Position numbers and translations under genes: made by a program. Positions 1 through 9,542 of a DNA stretch of 64,000 bases are shown here, piece after piece; position 1 is the stretch's first letter; each line of letters begins with the position of its first letter. Source of the stretch: Photorhabdus namnaonensis. Its GTDB lineage: Bacteria; Pseudomonadota; Gammaproteobacteria; Enterobacterales; Enterobacteriaceae. The notes below the pieces were generated by a model, which saw only the letters and a list, made by a program, of their open reading frames with translations, searched no databases and was not told where the DNA came from. The stretch is from NCBI RefSeq assembly GCF_001684335.1, contig NZ_LOIC01000082.1:270717-334716 (forward strand), written 5' to 3'.

Positions 1-159
1 GGTTACTCAAAATAGGTGAATATTGTGATAAGGTAAACGCTTGCCTTCTCAGACAAATCAGTTAACGGTGGTAAATGATTACGGCTGATTAAGGCATTGA
101 TTCAAAGATAGTATAAATGGAGCAATGTGGACACTCATTTTAAAAGGGTCAAAACGATA

Positions 160-3100
160 ATGATCCCACGCATATCACAAGCACCGCACGTCAGTGAGGT
201 CGCACAGAAGTTCTTGGATACATTAAAGGCACAAGGATTTACCGGAGATGTTGCAGGCAGTTATGCCGATCGTCTGACAATGGCGACAGATAACAGTATC
301 TACCAACTCTTACCACAGGCTGTCATTTTCCCCCGATCCAGTGCGGATGTAGTTTTACTGGCTCGTGTCGCAGGTGAAAAAGAGTATCAGAATTTGACAT
401 TTACTCCACGCGGTGGCGGTACAGGCACAAACGGTCAGGCGCTTAATGATGGTATTGTGGTGGATATGTCCCGTTATATGAATCGTATCCTTGAGATTAA
501 CCCAGAGCAAGGTTGGGTCAGAGTTGAAGCGGGGGTGATTAAAGACCAACTGAACCAATATTTGCGTCCATATGGTTATTTCTTTTCACCAGAGCTTTCA
601 ACCAGCAACCGTGCGACATTGGGCGGTATGATTAATACCGATGCATCCGGTCAGGGTTCACTCGTCTATGGTAAAACTTCTGATCATGTTCTTAGCCTGC
701 GGGCCGTTCTATTAGGGGGGGAATTACTTGACACCCGCGCTATGGATATAGCCCAAGCGGAATCGATTGCGCAAGAAGATTCGGTTATCGGTCGCATTTA
801 TAACACGGTGCTTAGTCGTTGCCGTGAACAACGTGAACTTATTGTTGAAAAATTCCCTAAACTCAATCGTTTTCTGACTGGTTATGATTTGCGCCATGTT
901 TTCAGCGACGATATGCGGAAATTTGACTTGGGGCGTATCTTAACTGGTTCAGAAGGAACGCTAGCTTTTATTACCGAAGCGATTTTGGATATTACCCCGC
1001 TGCCGAAAGTCAGGCGGTTGGTGAATGTGAAATATGATTCATTTGATTCTGCATTGCGTAATGCCCCTTTTATGGTGGAGGCAAAGGCGTTATCGGTTGA
1101 AACCGTGGATTCTAAGGTGCTGAATTTGGCGCGTGAGGATATTATCTGGCATTCAGTTAAGGAATTGATCACTGATGTTCCTAACAAAGATATGCAGGGG
1201 TTGAATATTGTTGAATTCAGTGGCGATGATCAACCTTTGATAGAGCGGCAAGTAGAAACACTTTGTCAGCGCCTTGATGAACTGATGGATAGCAAGCAAG
1301 CAGGGGTTATTGGCTATCAAATTTGTCGAGAGTTAGCTGATATTGAGCGTATTTATGCAATGCGCAAGAAAGCGGTTGGTTTGTTGGGTAACAGTAAAGG
1401 TGCGGCGAAACCCATTCCTTTTGTGGAAGATACGTGTGTGCCGCCACAGTATCTTGCTGATTATATTACGGAATTCCGACGGCTATTGGATAGCTATCAT
1501 CTTAATTATGGTATGTTTGGTCATGTGGATGCGGGGGTGTTGCATGTTCGGCCAGCGCTGGATATGTGTGATCCTCAGCAAGAGATACTGATGAAACAGA
1601 TTTCTGATGAAATTGTCAGTCTTACGGCACGTTATGGTGGTTTATTGTGGGGAGAGCATGGTAAAGGATTTCGTGCTGAATACAGCCCTGAGTTTTTCGG
1701 TAGCATCTTGTATGAAGAATTACGCTGGATTAAGGCTGCTTTTGACCCGGATAATCGCTTGAATCCGGGTAAAATTTGTCCTCCGATGGGGATTGATGCC
1801 CCTATGATGAAAATCGATGCCGTTAAGCGAGGAACTTATGACCGGACAATTCCGGTGAATGTCAGAAATACATTCCGTGGCGCTATGGAGTGTAATGGGA
1901 ATGGGCTCTGTTTTAATTTCGATGTAAAAAGCCCGATGTGTCCATCGATGAAAGTGAGCCAGCAACGTATCCATTCGCCGAAAGGACGTGCGACACTCGT
2001 GCGTGAGTGGTTGCGCCTTTTGACGGAACAGGGTGTGGACCCGACGTTACTGAAACAGGGATTAGGACAAAAACGACCAAGTTTGCGTGGGTTGATTGAG
2101 AAGACTCACAATAGCTGGCAGGCATGGCGTGGAGAATATGACTTTTCTCACGAAGTGAAAGAGGCAATGTCGGGTTGTCTGGCATGCAAAGCTTGCTCAA
2201 CACAGTGCCCGATTAAAATTGATGTTCCGTCATTTCGTGCTCGTTTTCTTGAGTTATATCATGGTCGCTATTTTCGCCCTTTACGTGATCATATTGTGGC
2301 GAGTGCGGAAAACAGTACGCCATTAATGGCTAAAGTTCCTCGGGTCTTTAATTTCTTCCTGAAACAGCCGTGGATGCAAGAATTGAGTCGCCGGACTATC
2401 GGCATGGTGGATTTACCTTTGTTATCCAGCCCGACGCTGCACCAACAACTGGCGGGTCATTATGCGCTTTCCACCACATTAGAACAGCTTGAAAAAATGG
2501 ATCAGGTTCATCGTAACGAACATGTATTGATCGTTCAGGACCCATTTACTAGCTATTACGACGCTAAAGTTGTGGCTGATTTTGCCTGTTTGGTAGAGAA
2601 ATTGGGATATAAACCAGTATTGCTGCCATTTTCTCCGAACGGTAAAGCACAACATATCAAAGGCTTCTTATCCCGTTTTGCTAAAACAGCCAAAAAAACG
2701 TCAGATTTTCTCAATCGGGTTGCTGAGTTGAGTATACCTATGGTCGGTGTCGATCCAGCGCTGGTTTTGTGTTACCGGGACGAATATAAAGAAATTCTGG
2801 GAGAACAGCGTGGAAAGTTTGAGGTTCAGCTTGTTCATGAATGGTTGATTAACGCTTTGCCAGAAAAAAGTGATCATGAAGAAAAATCAGGTGATAAATG
2901 GTATCTATTTGGACATTGTACCGAAGTGACTATGCTACCGGGCAGTAGTCAACAATGGGGAAAAATTTTCCATCGGTTGGGTAGCAAGCTGGATAATATC
3001 AGTGTAGGCTGCTGTGGCATGGCTGGAACCTATGGTCATGAAAACAAAAACATAGAACACTCTATTGGTATCTATAAATTATCCTGGCAACCTGCCTTAC

Positions 3101-3219
3101 AGAAATTACCCTTGGAGCGTTGTCTAAGCTCTGGTTATTCCTGCCGCAGTCAGGTTAAACGGATAGAAGGGCAAGTACTTAAGCATCCGTTGCAAGCTTT
3201 ATTGGAGATAATCCCATGA
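160..3219 (+). CDS. ydiJ: FAD/4Fe-4S oxidoreductase YdiJ (D-2-hydroxyglutarate dehydrogenase type)
   Basis: Cytosolic FAD-linked oxidase fused to an iron-sulfur module. YdiJ homologues oxidise D-2-hydroxyglutarate. From the ATG at 160 it is 1019 aa, the usual length. An FAD-binding PCMH domain lies in roughly the first 280 residues (GGGTGTNGQ, then TLGGMINTDASGQGSLVYGK), followed by a FAD-oxidase C-terminal domain. A ferredoxin-type cluster C673-x2-C676-x2-C679-x3-C683 (CLACKACSTQCP) and a late CCGMAGTYGHE segment typical of GlpC-like domains follow. The in-frame GTG at 127 would add 11 residues not found in E. coli YdiJ, so 160 is preferred. An 11-codon ORF (ATG 125) ends in TAATG overlapping this start and could couple translation. 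The stop overlaps the next start (ATGA), so it is co-transcribed with menI. Confidence 0.93.
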   Translation: MIPRISQAPHVSEVAQKFLDTLKAQGFTGDVAGSYADRLTMATDNSIYQLLPQAVIFPRSSADVVLLARVAGEKEYQNLTFTPRGGGTGTNGQALNDGIVVDMSRYMNRILEINPEQGWVRVEAGVIKDQLNQYLRPYGYFFSPELSTSNRATLGGMINTDASGQGSLVYGKTSDHVLSLRAVLLGGELLDTRAMDIAQAESIAQEDSVIGRIYNTVLSRCREQRELIVEKFPKLNRFLTGYDLRHVFSDDMRKFDLGRILTGSEGTLAFITEAILDITPLPKVRRLVNVKYDSFDSALRNAPFMVEAKALSVETVDSKVLNLAREDIIWHSVKELITDVPNKDMQGLNIVEFSGDDQPLIERQVETLCQRLDELMDSKQAGVIGYQICRELADIERIYAMRKKAVGLLGNSKGAAKPIPFVEDTCVPPQYLADYITEFRRLLDSYHLNYGMFGHVDAGVLHVRPALDMCDPQQEILMKQISDEIVSLTARYGGLLWGEHGKGFRAEYSPEFFGSILYEELRWIKAAFDPDNRLNPGKICPPMGIDAPMMKIDAVKRGTYDRTIPVNVRNTFRGAMECNGNGLCFNFDVKSPMCPSMKVSQQRIHSPKGRATLVREWLRLLTEQGVDPTLLKQGLGQKRPSLRGLIEKTHNSWQAWRGEYDFSHEVKEAMSGCLACKACSTQCPIKIDVPSFRARFLELYHGRYFRPLRDHIVASAENSTPLMAKVPRVFNFFLKQPWMQELSRRTIGMVDLPLLSSPTLHQQLAGHYALSTTLEQLEKMDQVHRNEHVLIVQDPFTSYYDAKVVADFACLVEKLGYKPVLLPFSPNGKAQHIKGFLSRFAKTAKKTSDFLNRVAELSIPMVGVDPALVLCYRDEYKEILGEQRGKFEVQLVHEWLINALPEKSDHEEKSGDKWYLFGHCTEVTMLPGSSQQWGKIFHRLGSKLDNISVGCCGMAGTYGHENKNIEHSIGIYKLSWQPALQKLPLERCLSSGYSCRSQVKRIEGQVLKHPLQALLEIIP

Positions 3220-3632
3220 TTTGGAAACGTGATATTGGACTGGATAGCCTGAATCAAGTAAATAGCCAATGTATGATGGGCCATCTGGGCATAAAAATCA
3301 CGCATATCGGTGATGACTATATTGAAGGCACAATGCCGGTTGATCATCGCACCCGTCAGCCATTTGGTTTATTACATGGCGGGGCATCTGTTGTGCTGGC
3401 AGAATCACTCGGTTCTTTAGCTGGGTATCTCTGTTCCGAAGGTGAGAAAAAAGTTGTTGGATTGGAAATTAATGCTAACCATATTCGGTCGGTTCGTAGT
3501 GGTGAAGTGAAAGGCGTGTGTAAACCTCTTCATATTGGCCGCAATCACCAAGTGTGGCGAATTGATATTTTTGATGAGCGGCAACATTTGTGCTGTACCT
3601 CTCGGTTAACCACATCAGTTTTGCCTGGATAA
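3216..3632 (+). CDS. menI: 1,4-dihydroxy-2-naphthoyl-CoA hydrolase (hotdog thioesterase)
   Basis: Thioesterase of menaquinone synthesis that releases 1,4-dihydroxy-2-naphthoate from its CoA ester (YdiI/MenI in E. coli). The 138-residue protein is a single hotdog fold. The family motif QPFGLLHGGASVVLAES is present, including the glutamate that acts as nucleophile or base in this family (in VVLAES), and the pattern GLEINANHIRSVRSG follows as in E. coli MenI. Its ATG overlaps the ydiJ stop as ATGA, which indicates translational coupling. E. coli keeps the same neighbour pair. A hairpin begins about 20 bp after the stop. Confidence 0.93.
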   Translation: MIWKRDIGLDSLNQVNSQCMMGHLGIKITHIGDDYIEGTMPVDHRTRQPFGLLHGGASVVLAESLGSLAGYLCSEGEKKVVGLEINANHIRSVRSGEVKGVCKPLHIGRNHQVWRIDIFDERQHLCCTSRLTTSVLPG

Positions 3633-3651
3633 AATATAAAACAAAAGTGAA

Positions 3652-3682
3652 AGTAGGTTATTGTATGGAAAAATAACCTACT
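3652..3682 (+). terminator. Hairpin after menI
   Basis: Perfect 11-bp inverted repeat, AGTAGGTTATT at 3652 and AATAACCTACT ending at 3682, with a 9-nt loop. It lies just after the menI stop. The following U tract is weak (ATTTAAG), so termination is likely but not certain. Confidence 0.55.
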
Positions 3683-3946
3683 ATTTAAGTGAAAAGGTTA
3701 TTTATTTACGTATTAAATTTAATTGTGATAACCTTTAAGAAGTATATATATTTATGTAACTTATCGATGTTTTTATAATATTATGGGTTGTTTGATTGTA
3801 TATGTCTGATGAATAGGAATGGTGAATTATCTTAAAAGAATTAATACTCTAATAGGGAAAGATCTAATTGAAAATTCTTATTCAAATCTATAAATACTGA
3901 TATATTAATTAATGCTAAAGTTTCAGCAGTTTTAATTTGCGTTAAA
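3683..3946. other. AT-rich spacer without genes
   Basis: No supported ORF, RNA or repeat seen. Very AT-rich DNA between the menI hairpin and the first hok repeat copy. Confidence 0.5.
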
Positions 3947-4033
3947 TTCCACTTAAATATGAAGGGTGCCTGAGAACCAAGTCATAACAACATCTAAAAG
4001 GGCGGGAGTAAAAACCTCCCGCCTAAGGTTGCC

Positions 4034-4192
4034 TTACCTGTCGCTGGATTCGTAAGCCATGATTGCCGCAACCTCTGTATTACCTCGTTTGATATGGAGT
4101 TTACAGATTGAACCCCTGGTTATCCACGTGAATATAAGTAATGTCACACAAATAATGATCAAACTAAATATTGCGATTTTTTGCGGCTTCAT
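4034..4192 (-). CDS. hok: Hok-family type I toxin, copy A
   Basis: A 52-residue membrane toxin (MKPQKIAIFSLIIICVTLLI...). It has the Hok layout: a short basic N-terminus, one transmembrane helix (about residues 6-24), a Cys in the helix and another after it (SICKLHIKRGNTEVAA), and a MAYES tail like the FTAYESE end of E. coli HokC. Hok proteins depolarise the inner membrane when their mRNA escapes the Sok antisense RNA. A strong Shine-Dalgarno (GGAGAGAAGG) precedes the ATG at 4192. An upstream frame overlaps this start, as mok does with hok. It differs from copy B at two residues (F9, I45). Confidence 0.88.
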   Translation of the reverse strand: MKPQKIAIFSLIIICVTLLIFTWITRGSICKLHIKRGNTEVAAIMAYESSDR

Positions 4193-4308
4193 CGCCTTCT
4201 CTCCTTGCTTTTTTTCAGGTAAGAGGCTAGCCTTGTGTTGTCATGCATAGGAACAGCCTCATTTCGATTTATAGTCGGATGGGGCTTTTCTCTTTCTGCC
4301 TGGAACAT
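4189..4308 (-). CDS. mok: Mok-like overlapping leader frame, copy A
   Basis: A 39-codon frame (MFQAEREKPHPTINRNEAVP...) whose TGA overlaps the hok ATG (ATGA). It ends in KSKERRR. In hok/sok systems the Mok frame couples hok translation to a region that the Sok antisense RNA blocks. Both copies keep this frame open and overlapping, although the second has an 18-bp difference near the start. That conservation supports a coupling role. An internal ATG at 4248 would give a 19-aa version. The start choice is uncertain. Confidence 0.6.
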   Translation of the reverse strand: MFQAEREKPHPTINRNEAVPMHDNTRLASYLKKSKERRR

Positions 4309-4648
4309 AATGCTTAAGACAGAAAGTCTCAAGCACCCGGAGGCAGTATACGTTTATTCGCATGATATGCAATATCTTAAAATATTTATTATGGTCACGT
4401 AATACCTTCGAATTAAATTAGCCAGCTAGTCAAGCTATTAATAAGAAAAGGAAAGAATGGTGGAGGTGGAATATATAGATAAAATTGTTTCTTAATACGT
4501 TTAATTAATTGCGTCGATTAAATAGAAACTCTATTTGCATATATAATAATAGCCCCCTATTTTCCACTTAAATATGAAGGGTGCCTGAGAACCAAGTCAT
4601 AACAACATCTAAAAGGGCGGGAGTAAAAACCTCCCGCCTAAGGTTGCC

Positions 4649-4807
4649 TTACCTGTCGCTGGATTCGTAAGCCATGCTTGCCGCAACCTCTGTATTACCT
4701 CGTTTGATATGGAGTTTACAGATTGAACCCCTGGTTATCCACGTGAATATAAGTAACGTCACACAAATAATGATCAAACTCAATATTGCGATTTTTTGCG
4801 GCTTCAT
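4649..4807 (-). CDS. hok: Hok-family type I toxin, copy B
   Basis: A 52-residue paralogue of the toxin encoded at 4034-4192, with L9 and S45 in place of F9 and I45. It has the same single membrane helix, the SICKLHIKRGNTEVAA segment, the C-terminal MAYESSDR and the same Shine-Dalgarno spacing. No frameshift is seen, so both toxins look intact. It is part of a tandem duplication upstream of the suf operon and read away from it. Confidence 0.88.
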   Translation of the reverse strand: MKPQKIAILSLIIICVTLLIFTWITRGSICKLHIKRGNTEVAASMAYESSDR

Positions 4808-4923
4808 AGCCTTCTCTCCTTGCTTTTTGTCAGGTAAGAGGCTAGCCTTACGTTGCTAGGCATAGGGGTAGCCTCATTTCGATTTATAGTCGGATGGGGC
4901 TTTTCTCTTTCTGCCTGAAACAT
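4804..4923 (-). CDS. mok: Mok-like overlapping leader frame, copy B
   Basis: A 39-codon frame (MFQAEREKPHPTINRNEATP...) ending KSKERRL, with its TGA overlapping the hok start. Copy A's start region is interrupted here by a short insertion that creates a TAA, but a new ATG immediately downstream restores a frame of the same length. This suggests selection for the overlap. Confidence 0.58.
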   Translation of the reverse strand: MFQAEREKPHPTINRNEATPMPSNVRLASYLTKSKERRL

Positions 4924-5484
4924 AATTCTTACTTAGAACATAATGCTTAAGACAGAAAGTCTCAAGCACCCGGAGGCAGTATACTTTTATTCATATAGGA
5001 TGTAAAATCTTGAAAATATTTATTATGGTCGCGTAATACCTTCGAATTAAATTAGCCAGTTAGTAAAATTATCAATAAAAAGGGAAGAAATGTTTAAAAT
5101 GGAATATATAGATAAAATTGTTTCTTAATGCGTTTGATTAATTGAGTTGATTAAATAGAAACTCTATTTGCATATATAATAATAGCAACTTCCATTCTTT
5201 ATCTCCGGTTAATGATGTCAATTTTGTCTGACTGCTATTTTCATATCGGTGAGGAGTCATTCGCCGTTGTGTCTGAAAGCTCACATCGAATAGTATTTCT
5301 GATGAACTTTTTGTGCTTTTGTTTTACGCCAAGAAGTAAAGAATAGCACAATTGATCAAACTAATAATTTATAGATAAAACAGTAAATTAAATAGATACC
5401 TTCATATGAAATGAACATAAATTATCGCATTCGAATAAAATTTAACCTTGTTAAGGTATATCCTCTTAAAACAAATGGTTGAAG

Positions 5485-5499
5485 TGATAAAGGTTATCA
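5485..5499. promoter_or_regulatory. Fur-like box of the suf promoter
   Basis: TGATAAAGGTTATCA is a perfect 6-3-6 inverted repeat and matches the Fur 7-1-7 consensus TGATAATNATTATCA at 12 of 14 defined bases. A possible -10 (ATTATA) lies just downstream, so Fur-Fe would occlude the promoter. Iron-repressed suf is the established pattern in enterobacteria. The rest of 5187-5572 holds no gene. OxyR, IHF and IscR sites are expected but could not be assigned by eye. Confidence 0.65.
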
Positions 5500-5572
5500 T
5501 TACCATTATACGGAAGGAGAGCACTCCGATAACGGCGGCAAAAATAGCTATAGAATAAATGTGAGGCCAACT

Positions 5573-5941
5573 ATGACAAACAGTGTTGAAACCTTTTCTC
5601 TAAATGAAACCGCATGGCAAGGAATTACCATCACCACGAGAGCCGCAGCGCAGATCCTAAAGTTGATGCAGCAAAACCCACAAAGTAAAGGATTATGTCT
5701 GGGGGTAAAGCAGTCAGGATGTGCCGGCTTTGGCTATGTATTTGAAATGGTTAACGATCCCGCACCTGATGATCTAAGGTATGAAAATGAGGGTGCGTGT
5801 CTATATGTCCCTTTGAAAGCCATGCCCTTTATTGATGGTACTGAAGTGGATTTTGTTCGCGAAGGTTTAAATCAGATATTTAAATTTAATAATCCAAAAG
5901 CACAACATGCCTGTGGGTGTGGTGAAAGCTTTGGTATATAA
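5573..5941 (+). CDS. sufA: Fe-S cluster carrier SufA (A-type)
   Basis: A-type carrier that accepts clusters from SufBCD and passes them to apoproteins. From ATG 5573 it is 122 aa, equal to E. coli SufA. The three ligand cysteines are in GVKQSGCAGFGY and the C-terminal HACGCGESFG. A GAGG six bases upstream supports this ATG over the GTG at 5561. First gene of the suf operon; sufB follows 12 nt downstream. Confidence 0.95.
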   Translation: MTNSVETFSLNETAWQGITITTRAAAQILKLMQQNPQSKGLCLGVKQSGCAGFGYVFEMVNDPAPDDLRYENEGACLYVPLKAMPFIDGTEVDFVREGLNQIFKFNNPKAQHACGCGESFGI

Positions 5942-5953
5942 GTGTACCAATAT

Positions 5954-7450
5954 ATGTCTCAGAGCAATGTAGAAATCAGCGATGATGTGCAGACTTGGCT
6001 CAGCGATCATCGCTATAAAGAAGGTTTCTTCACTCAGGTGGCGACGGATGAGTTGGCTAAAGGTTTGAGTGAAGAAGTTGTGCGGGCTATTTCCGCAAAA
6101 CGCAATGAACCCGAATGGATGCTGGAATTTCGGCTGGAGGCTTATCGCCATTGGCTAGGAATGGAAGAGCCTCATTGGTTGAAAGCCAATTATCCCAATC
6201 TTGATTATCAGGATTACAGTTACTATTCAGCACCTTCATGTGGTGCTTGTGATGATAGTTGCAATTCACAATCTGGTGCTGTTCAAGAGGCAGGGGCGGA
6301 GCAAGCTAATAGCTATTTAACCGCGGAAATTGAAGAAGCGTTTGATAAGTTGGGTGTTCCTGTACGGGAAGGTGAAGCGGTTGCGGTAGATGCTATTTTT
6401 GACTCCGTTTCTGTTTCAACCACCTATCGGGATAAGTTAGCGAAAGAAGGGATTATTTTCTGTTCATTTAGTGAAGCGATACAGGAATATCCTGGATTGG
6501 TCCGTAAATACCTCGGCAGTGTCGTTGCAAGCCACGATAACTTTTTTGCCGCATTGAATGCCGCGGTGGCTTCTGATGGTACTTTTGTTTATGTGCCAAA
6601 GGGCGTTCGATGCCCAATGGAGCTATCCACCTATTTTCGTATCAACGCTGCGAAGACGGGACAATTTGAGCGCACTATCCTGATTGCTGATGAAGGCAGT
6701 TATGTCAGCTATATAGAAGGATGCTCCGCGCCGGTGCGTGATAGCTATCAACTTCATGCCGCTGTTGTCGAAGTGATTATCCATAAAGATGCCGAAGTGA
6801 AATATTCCACGGTACAAAACTGGTTCTCAGGTGGCGACAGTGCAGGGGGGATTCTCAACTTTGTCACTAAAAGAGCGTTATGTGAGGGCGAAAATGCCAA
6901 GATGTCTTGGACGCAATCGGAAACAGGTTCCGCAATTACCTGGAAATATCCCAGTGTGATCTTGAAAGGAGATAACTCGATTGGCGAGTTTTTCTCTGTT
7001 GCTCTAACTAACGGCACTCAACAGGCAGATACCGGCACCAAGATGATCCACATTGGCCGTAACACTAAATCGACCATCATTTCAAAGGGCATTTCTGCCG
7101 GTCATAGTCAGAACAGCTATCGTGGGCTGGTCAAAATATTACCGGGAGCAGAAAACGCTCGTAACTATACCCAATGTGATTCCATGTTGATTGGTACTGA
7201 ATGTGGCGCGCATACATTCCCTTATGTAGAAGTACAGAATAATACGGCGCAACTGGAGCATGAAGCGACAACCTCTCGCATTGGTGAAGATCAATTGTTC
7301 TATTGCTTGCAACGTGGCATCAGTGAAGATGATGCGATTTCCATGATTGTTAATGGATTCTGTAAGGATGTGTTCTCTGAACTTCCCCTTGAATTTGCCG
7401 TTGAAGCACAAAAATTGCTGGCGATCAGCCTTGAACACAGTGTCGGATGA
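5954..7450 (+). CDS. sufB: Fe-S scaffold subunit SufB
   Basis: Scaffold subunit of the SufBC2D complex, on which clusters are built from sulfur delivered by SufSE. From ATG 5954 it is 498 aa (E. coli 495). The residues aligned with E. coli C405 and E432, shown to be needed for assembly, are present as C408 (TQCDSMLIG) and E435 (QLEHEATTS). E. coli C424 is replaced by Val here (YVEVQNN), so that cysteine is dispensable in this lineage. The GTG at 5942 is in frame but adds only four residues. An intergenic gap of 57 bp separates it from sufC. Confidence 0.95.
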   Translation: MSQSNVEISDDVQTWLSDHRYKEGFFTQVATDELAKGLSEEVVRAISAKRNEPEWMLEFRLEAYRHWLGMEEPHWLKANYPNLDYQDYSYYSAPSCGACDDSCNSQSGAVQEAGAEQANSYLTAEIEEAFDKLGVPVREGEAVAVDAIFDSVSVSTTYRDKLAKEGIIFCSFSEAIQEYPGLVRKYLGSVVASHDNFFAALNAAVASDGTFVYVPKGVRCPMELSTYFRINAAKTGQFERTILIADEGSYVSYIEGCSAPVRDSYQLHAAVVEVIIHKDAEVKYSTVQNWFSGGDSAGGILNFVTKRALCEGENAKMSWTQSETGSAITWKYPSVILKGDNSIGEFFSVALTNGTQQADTGTKMIHIGRNTKSTIISKGISAGHSQNSYRGLVKILPGAENARNYTQCDSMLIGTECGAHTFPYVEVQNNTAQLEHEATTSRIGEDQLFYCLQRGISEDDAISMIVNGFCKDVFSELPLEFAVEAQKLLAISLEHSVG

Positions 7451-7507
7451 GTTCTTCCTGTTTCCCTTTTTTATGACAGAACGTTAAGTCGTTCGAAGGC
7501 ATGTAAT

Positions 7508-8254
7508 ATGTTAAGTATTAAAAACTTACGAGTTAGTGTTGAAGGTAATGCAATCTTAAAAGGATTAAATCTTGAAATTAAACCGGGTGAAATTCATGCC
7601 ATTATGGGGCCGAACGGTTCCGGTAAAAGTACATTATCAGCAGCGTTAGCTGGCCGTGAAGAGTATGAAATTGATGATGGTGAAATCACCTTTAAAGGAA
7701 AAGATTTACTTGGATTTGAGCCAGAAGAGCGAGCCGGGGAGGGGATTTTCCTGGCTTTTCAATATCCGGTGGAAATTCCGGGCGTCAGTAATCAGTTTTT
7801 CCTACAAACCGCAGTGAATGCTGTCCGCCAATATCGCCGTCAGGAGCCGCTGGATCGCTTTGATTTTGCCGATTTTATCGAAGAGAAAATTGAATTGTTG
7901 GATATGCCGCCGGATTTGCTGACACGTTCAGTCAATGTCGGCTTTTCCGGTGGCGAGAAAAAACGTAATGATATTCTGCAAATGGCCGTGCTGGAGCCGA
8001 CACTTTGTATTCTGGATGAGACAGATTCAGGGCTGGATATTGATGCATTGAAAATTGTGGCTAATGGCGTGAACTCTTTACGTGATCCAAACCGCTCATT
8101 CATTATTGTGACCCATTACCAACGTATTTTGGATTATGTGACACCTGATTTTGTGCATGTACTTTATCAGGGACGAATTATTAAATCCGGTGATTTCAGT
8201 TTGGCGAAAAAGTTGGAGGAGCAAGGTTATGGCTGGCTTATTGACCAACAGTGA
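7508..8254 (+). CDS. sufC: Suf complex ABC-type ATPase SufC
   Basis: Cytosolic ATPase that drives conformational change of SufB-SufD during cluster assembly. It is 248 aa, the family length. Walker A GPNGSGKST has K40 (same number as E. coli), the signature is FSGGEKKRND, Walker B is CILDETDSGLD, and the H-loop is VTHYQRIL. There are no membrane segments, as expected for a non-transport ABC protein. Its 3' end overlaps the sufD start by 26 bp. Confidence 0.96.
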   Translation: MLSIKNLRVSVEGNAILKGLNLEIKPGEIHAIMGPNGSGKSTLSAALAGREEYEIDDGEITFKGKDLLGFEPEERAGEGIFLAFQYPVEIPGVSNQFFLQTAVNAVRQYRRQEPLDRFDFADFIEEKIELLDMPPDLLTRSVNVGFSGGEKKRNDILQMAVLEPTLCILDETDSGLDIDALKIVANGVNSLRDPNRSFIIVTHYQRILDYVTPDFVHVLYQGRIIKSGDFSLAKKLEEQGYGWLIDQQ

Positions 8255-9542
8255 AAAAGCTGAAAAGGTGCGGCAGGTTGTGGAACGTAACCAGCAAGCA
8301 TTAGCACGTTTTGCAAATTTATATCGTTATCGTCATGGTGAGGATTCATCTCATGCCAGTTTGCATTGGCAACGAGTCGCTCAAACCGGCTTTCCCCAAT
8401 TCAGGCATGAAGATTGGCGTTATACTCCGCTGGATAAATTGTTAAATCAGCCATACAGCAGCAAAACTTGGGAGTTGACAGTAGCACAATGCGAACAATT
8501 GGCGATTCCAATGGATTGTTGGCGTGTCGTTATGGTGGATGGTTGTTTTTCACCTTTACTGAGTTCCTGTGAATTTGGACCCTATCAGCTCAATTTACTG
8601 GATAATAAAAGTGGGCTTCCGGCGCCGGTACAGGGTGAGATTTTTCTGCATCTGACAGAGAGTTTGGCCCAACAACCTTTGGTTATTACATTAAGGGCTG
8701 GGCAAGTGGCAGAAAAGCCCTTGTACTTGCTGAATATAACCAGTGGTCATGGTAGTGAAGCATTGAATTCCAGTCATTACCGCTATCACATTGCCGTAGG
8801 CGCGAATGCGAGTGCCAGCGTGATTGAACATTTCGTCAGTATTGATGAGCGGCAACCCCATATGACAGGAAGCCGATTAACTGCGGAAGTGGGTGACAAT
8901 GCTCATTTTGCCCATATAAAACTGGGGGTTGAGAATAGTGCAAGTTATCACTTTGCACATAACGATATTGTGATTGGTCGTGATGCTCAAGTAAAAAGCA
9001 CCAGCTTTTTATTAGGTTCTGGGCTTGGCCGACACAATACCAGTGTTAAGTTGGATGGCGAAGGGGTCAATTTGTCGTTGAATAGTTTACTGTTGCCACA
9101 AGGAAAAGAGGTCGCTGATACTCGAACTTATTTGGAACATAATAAAGGGCATTGTGAAAGCCGTCAGTTGCATAAAACCATTGTGATGGATCAGAGCAAA
9201 GCGGTATTTAACGGCATGATTAAAGTGGCGCCTCATGCGCTAAAAACTGACGGACAAATGACTAATAACAATTTGTTGTTAGGCAAACAGGCAGAAGTGG
9301 ATACCAAACCCCAACTGGAAATTTACGCTGATGATGTGAAATGCAGTCATGGTGCGACCGTTGGCCGGATAGATGAAGAACAACTGTTTTATCTGCAATC
9401 ACGCGGTATCAACCGACGCGATGCAGAACATATGATGGTATTTGCTTTTGCTGCTGAGTTTACTGAATCTATTGCAGATGAATCCCTGAAGAACGCGGTG
9501 ATGAAACACATTAAGCACCGTTTAGCGGGAGTGGAAAGATGA
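8229..9542 (+). CDS. sufD: Fe-S scaffold subunit SufD
   Basis: Second beta-helix subunit of SufBC2D. The start at ATG 8229 (MAGLLTNS...) gives 437 aa and matches E. coli SufD (MAGLPNSS...). The open frame runs 78 bp further upstream inside sufC, but that part is sufC in another frame. The C-terminal core keeps [21 protein letters not shown], with the Cys and His (E. coli C358, H360) implicated in the SufB-SufD interface. It overlaps sufC by 26 bp and sufS by 4 bp, so translation is tightly coupled. Confidence 0.95.
   Translation: MAGLLTNSEKAEKVRQVVERNQQALARFANLYRYRHGEDSSHASLHWQRVAQTGFPQFRHEDWRYTPLDKLLNQPYSSKTWELTVAQCEQLAIPMDCWRVVMVDGCFSPLLSSCEFGPYQLNLLDNKSGLPAPVQGEIFLHLTESLAQQPLVITLRAGQVAEKPLYLLNITSGHGSEALNSSHYRYHIAVGANASASVIEHFVSIDERQPHMTGSRLTAEVGDNAHFAHIKLGVENSASYHFAHNDIVIGRDAQVKSTSFLLGSGLGRHNTSVKLDGEGVNLSLNSLLLPQGKEVADTRTYLEHNKGHCESRQLHKTIVMDQSKAVFNGMIKVAPHALKTDGQMTNNNLLLGKQAEVDTKPQLEIYADDVKCSHGATVGRIDEEQLFYLQSRGINRRDAEHMMVFAFAAEFTESIADESLKNAVMKHIKHRLAGVER

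Larger units (their letters stand above)
3947..4554. repeat. Tandem direct repeat, copy A (hok locus)
   Basis: About 608 bp almost identical to 4562-5186. Both begin TTCCACTTAAATATGAAGGG and end with TTTGCATATATAATAATAGC. Each carries a complete hok-type locus on the minus strand. The copies are separated by only about 7 bp, so this is a head-to-tail duplication. Confidence 0.9.
4562..5186. repeat. Tandem direct repeat, copy B (hok locus)
   Basis: About 625 bp, the second copy of the hok-containing repeat. It differs from copy A by scattered substitutions and one insertion of about 18 bp (around 4924-4941) in the mok leader. Confidence 0.9.

Noticed and set aside
4059..4250. Plus-strand ORFs at 4059-4250 and 4674-4859 in the hok repeats
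   Set aside because: They are antisense to the hok genes. The minus-strand frames match the Hok family and carry ribosome binding sites.
3633..5560. Insertion sequence as the cause of the tandem repeat upstream of suf
   Set aside because: No transposase frame or terminal inverted repeats are present; the repeated unit is explained by the hok loci.
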